Assembly: GCA_958438955.1 (NCBI GenBank)
Contig: CAUBTS010000092.1
Span: 1-6,680, forward strand
Direction: 5' to 3'
From: an uncultured Collinsella sp.
GTDB lineage: Bacteria; Actinomycetota; Coriobacteriia; Coriobacteriales; Coriobacteriaceae
Length of the DNA: 6,680 nt
Positions 5,068 through 6,680 of this stretch are shown here, piece by piece. A program made the translations under genes and the position numbers. The first letter of the stretch is position 1; each line of letters starts with the position of its first letter. The notes under the pieces are model-generated. The model was not told where the DNA came from. It saw only the letters and a program-made list of their open reading frames with translations, and did no database searches.

Positions 5068-5802
5068 ATGCAGTACTCACAGGAAGTGGAGAACATGTGC
5101 CCCGTTGCCAAGGGTGCATACCACGGCCCCGCACCCATCCCCGAGGAGGGCAAGTGGGTCCAGGCTAAGGAGATTTCCGACATCTCCGGTCTTACGCACG
5201 GTGTGGGTTGGTGCGCACCTCAGCAGGGCGCCTGCAAGCTCACGCTGAACGTCAAGGACGGCATCATCGAGGAGGCCCTCGTTGAGACCATCGGCTGCTC
5301 GGGCATGACCCACTCTGCCGCCATGGCTTCCGAGATCCTTCCCGGTAAGACCATCCTCGAGGCCCTCAACACCGACCTCGTCTGCGACGCCATCAACGTT
5401 GCTATGCGCGAGATCTTCCTGCAGATCGTTTACGGCCGCAGCCAGACCGCGTTCTCCGAGGGCGGCCTGCCCGTGGGCGCCTCCCTCGACGACCTCGGCA
5501 AGGGCCTTCGCTCTCAGGTCGGCACCATGTTCGGCACCAAGGCCAAGGGCGCTCGTTACCTCGAGCTCGCTCAGGGCTACGTCACCCGCATGGCTCTCAA
5601 CGACAAGAACGAGATCATCGCATTCGAGTTCCTGAACCTCGGCAAGTTCACCGACGCCGTCAAGGCCGGCAAGACCCCCGAGGAGGCCATCGCTGGCGCT
5701 ATGGGCCACTATGGTCAGTGGGAGAACGCTGCCAAGTACATCGACCCGCGCACCGACGAGGAGACTCACTCCGTCGCCAGCGTGTTCCCGGTTCACGAGT
5801 AG
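5068..5802 (+). CDS. IscU/NifU-N-like Fe-S cluster assembly scaffold protein, partner of GGGtGRT
   Basis: This 244-aa cytoplasmic protein has an IscU-like region and is of the type annotated as an iron-sulfur cluster assembly scaffold beside GGGtGRT genes. The IscU-like part spans about residues 45-125: WCAPQQGACKLTLNVKDGIIEEA (48-70), then ETIGCSGMTHSAAMASE (73-89), where IscU and SufU have GxGCxISxAS, and DLVCDAINVAMRE (103-115). Its only cysteines are 11, 49, 56, 77 and 106, all in the N-terminal half and suited to bind a metal or cluster. The C-terminal half (about 125-244) has no cysteine and I do not recognise it as a named domain; it makes the protein nearly twice the size of SufU. Codons are strongly biased, which suggests high expression. 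The GGGtGRT gene follows after 18 bases. A true scaffold function is inferred from the fold, not shown. Confidence 0.8.
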   Translation: MQYSQEVENMCPVAKGAYHGPAPIPEEGKWVQAKEISDISGLTHGVGWCAPQQGACKLTLNVKDGIIEEALVETIGCSGMTHSAAMASEILPGKTILEALNTDLVCDAINVAMREIFLQIVYGRSQTAFSEGGLPVGASLDDLGKGLRSQVGTMFGTKAKGARYLELAQGYVTRMALNDKNEIIAFEFLNLGKFTDAVKAGKTPEEAIAGAMGHYGQWENAAKYIDPRTDEETHSVASVFPVHE

Positions 5803-5820
5803 AAAGGGAGGGAAATAACT

Positions 5821-6680
5821 ATGACTGTTACGTTCGAAGGTTACGAGCGCCGCGCTGACAAGATCAACAAGTGCCTCGCCGACAACGGCATCGCCTCCCT
5901 CGAGGAAGCTCTGCAGATCTGCACCGACAAGGGCTTCAACCCGCGTGAGATCGTCAACAACACCCAGTCCATCGCCTTCCAGAACGCCGAGTGGGCCTAC
6001 ACCCTCGGTTGCGCTCTCGCTGTCAAGCGTGGCGCCAAGTCTGCTTCTGAGGCTGCCGCCATCATCGGCGAGGGCATCCAGGCCTTCACCGTTCCCGGCT
6101 CCGTCGCCGAGGACCGCAAGGTCGGTCTGGGCCACGGCAACCTGGGCGCTATGCTGCTCTCCGACGACACCGAGTGCTTCGCCTTCCTGGCCGGTCACGA
6201 GTCCTTCGCTGCCGCTGAGGGTGCTATCGGCCTGGCTCTGAACGCCAACAAGGCTCGCAAGAAGCCGCTGCGCGTCATCCTTAACGGTCTGGGCAAGGAC
6301 GCTGCTCAGATCATCGCCCGCATCAACGGCTTCACCTACGTGAAGACCCAGTTCGACTACTTCACGGGCGAGCTCAAGGTCGTCGAGACCATCCCCTACT
6401 CCGATGGTCCCCGCGCCGCCGTCAACTGCTACGGCGCTGACGACGTCCGCGAGGGCGTTGCCATCATGTGGCACGAGAACGTCGACATCTCGATCACCGG
6501 TAACTCCACCAACCCCACGCGCTTCCAGCACCCCGTCGCTGGCACCTACAAGAAGGAGCGCCTCGAGGCTGGCAAGAAGTACTTCTCCGTCGCTTCTGGT
6601 GGCGGCACTGGCCGTACCCTGCACCCGGACAACATGGGCGCCGGCCCTGCCTCTTACGGCATGACCGACACCATGGGCCG
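5821..6680 (+). CDS. GGGtGRT family protein (3' end cut by the window)
   Basis: The first 286 residues of a GGGtGRT protein are present; from memory the family is about 330 aa, so some 45 residues are missing. The name-giving motif is exact: SGGGTGRTLHPDNMGAGPAS (259-278), glycine-rich and suggestive of phosphate or nucleotide binding, although to my knowledge no biochemical role is established. Other conserved-looking parts are a Gly/His-rich KVGLGHGNLGAMLL (100-113), FLAGHESFAAAEGAIG (122-137), and WHENVDISITGNSTNPTRFQHP (217-238). Cysteines are at 18, 34, 64, 119 and 203. No signal peptide or membrane segment is seen, so it is cytoplasmic. The start at 5821 follows AAAGGGAGG (5803-5811). 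Codon use is extremely biased (CTC, AAC, AAG, GGC), implying abundant protein. It is co-transcribed with the scaffold gene 18 bases upstream. Confidence 0.9.
   Translation, partial: MTVTFEGYERRADKINKCLADNGIASLEEALQICTDKGFNPREIVNNTQSIAFQNAEWAYTLGCALAVKRGAKSASEAAAIIGEGIQAFTVPGSVAEDRKVGLGHGNLGAMLLSDDTECFAFLAGHESFAAAEGAIGLALNANKARKKPLRVILNGLGKDAAQIIARINGFTYVKTQFDYFTGELKVVETIPYSDGPRAAVNCYGADDVREGVAIMWHENVDISITGNSTNPTRFQHPVAGTYKKERLEAGKKYFSVASGGGTGRTLHPDNMGAGPASYGMTDTMG

Noticed and set aside
5077..6624. A long open frame on the - strand opposite the scaffold and GGGtGRT genes
   Set aside because: It spans both well-supported genes and their gap, and its composition is that of an antisense shadow caused by strong codon bias.
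1..6680. CRISPR array, tRNA or rRNA genes
   Set aside because: No regularly spaced repeats, no T-loop motif (GGTTCGAATCC-like) and no rRNA-like segment were seen on either strand.

Overview
The window looks like chromosomal DNA of a high-GC anaerobic actinobacterium of the class Coriobacteriia, most likely Collinsella or a close relative. This rests on the GC-rich third codon positions, a SufBDSU-type Fe-S operon, and a highly codon-biased GGGtGRT gene paired with an IscU-like scaffold. The genus is inferred from protein character; no database was searched.

Layout. (1) Positions 1-3191 hold the 3' part of a SUF iron-sulfur assembly operon on the + strand: the end of sufB, then complete sufD, sufS and sufU. 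The genes overlap by 1, 4 and 8 bases and are closed by a strong intrinsic terminator at 3224-3253. (2) Positions 3254-3851 are about 600 bases with no credible gene, lying between two convergent genes. They contain nested inverted repeats and two oppositely oriented copies of a related 24-base motif. (3) A single intact gene on the - strand (3852-4664) encodes a REP-associated / IS200-like HUH transposase-type protein with a C-terminal helix-turn-helix. The HUH histidines are present, but the position where the catalytic tyrosine is expected holds serine. (4) Positions 4665-5067 form a divergent intergenic region with candidate promoters for both flanking genes, a spaced 8-bp inverted repeat and a self-complementary leader. 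(5) Positions 5068-6680 (+) hold a two-gene operon: an IscU-fold scaffold-like protein of 244 aa and the GGGtGRT protein, cut by the window end.

How the genes work together. SufS removes sulfur from cysteine, SufU accepts and relays it, and SufB/SufD (with SufC, expected just upstream) form the scaffold on which Fe-S clusters are built. The second operon encodes another IscU-like protein next to the GGGtGRT protein. That partner family has, to my knowledge, no established function, so this may be a second, poorly understood Fe-S or metal-related module. The HUH protein between the two loci may be a domesticated, catalytically altered DNA-binding protein. It and the scaffold/GGGtGRT pair are the most interesting parts of the window.
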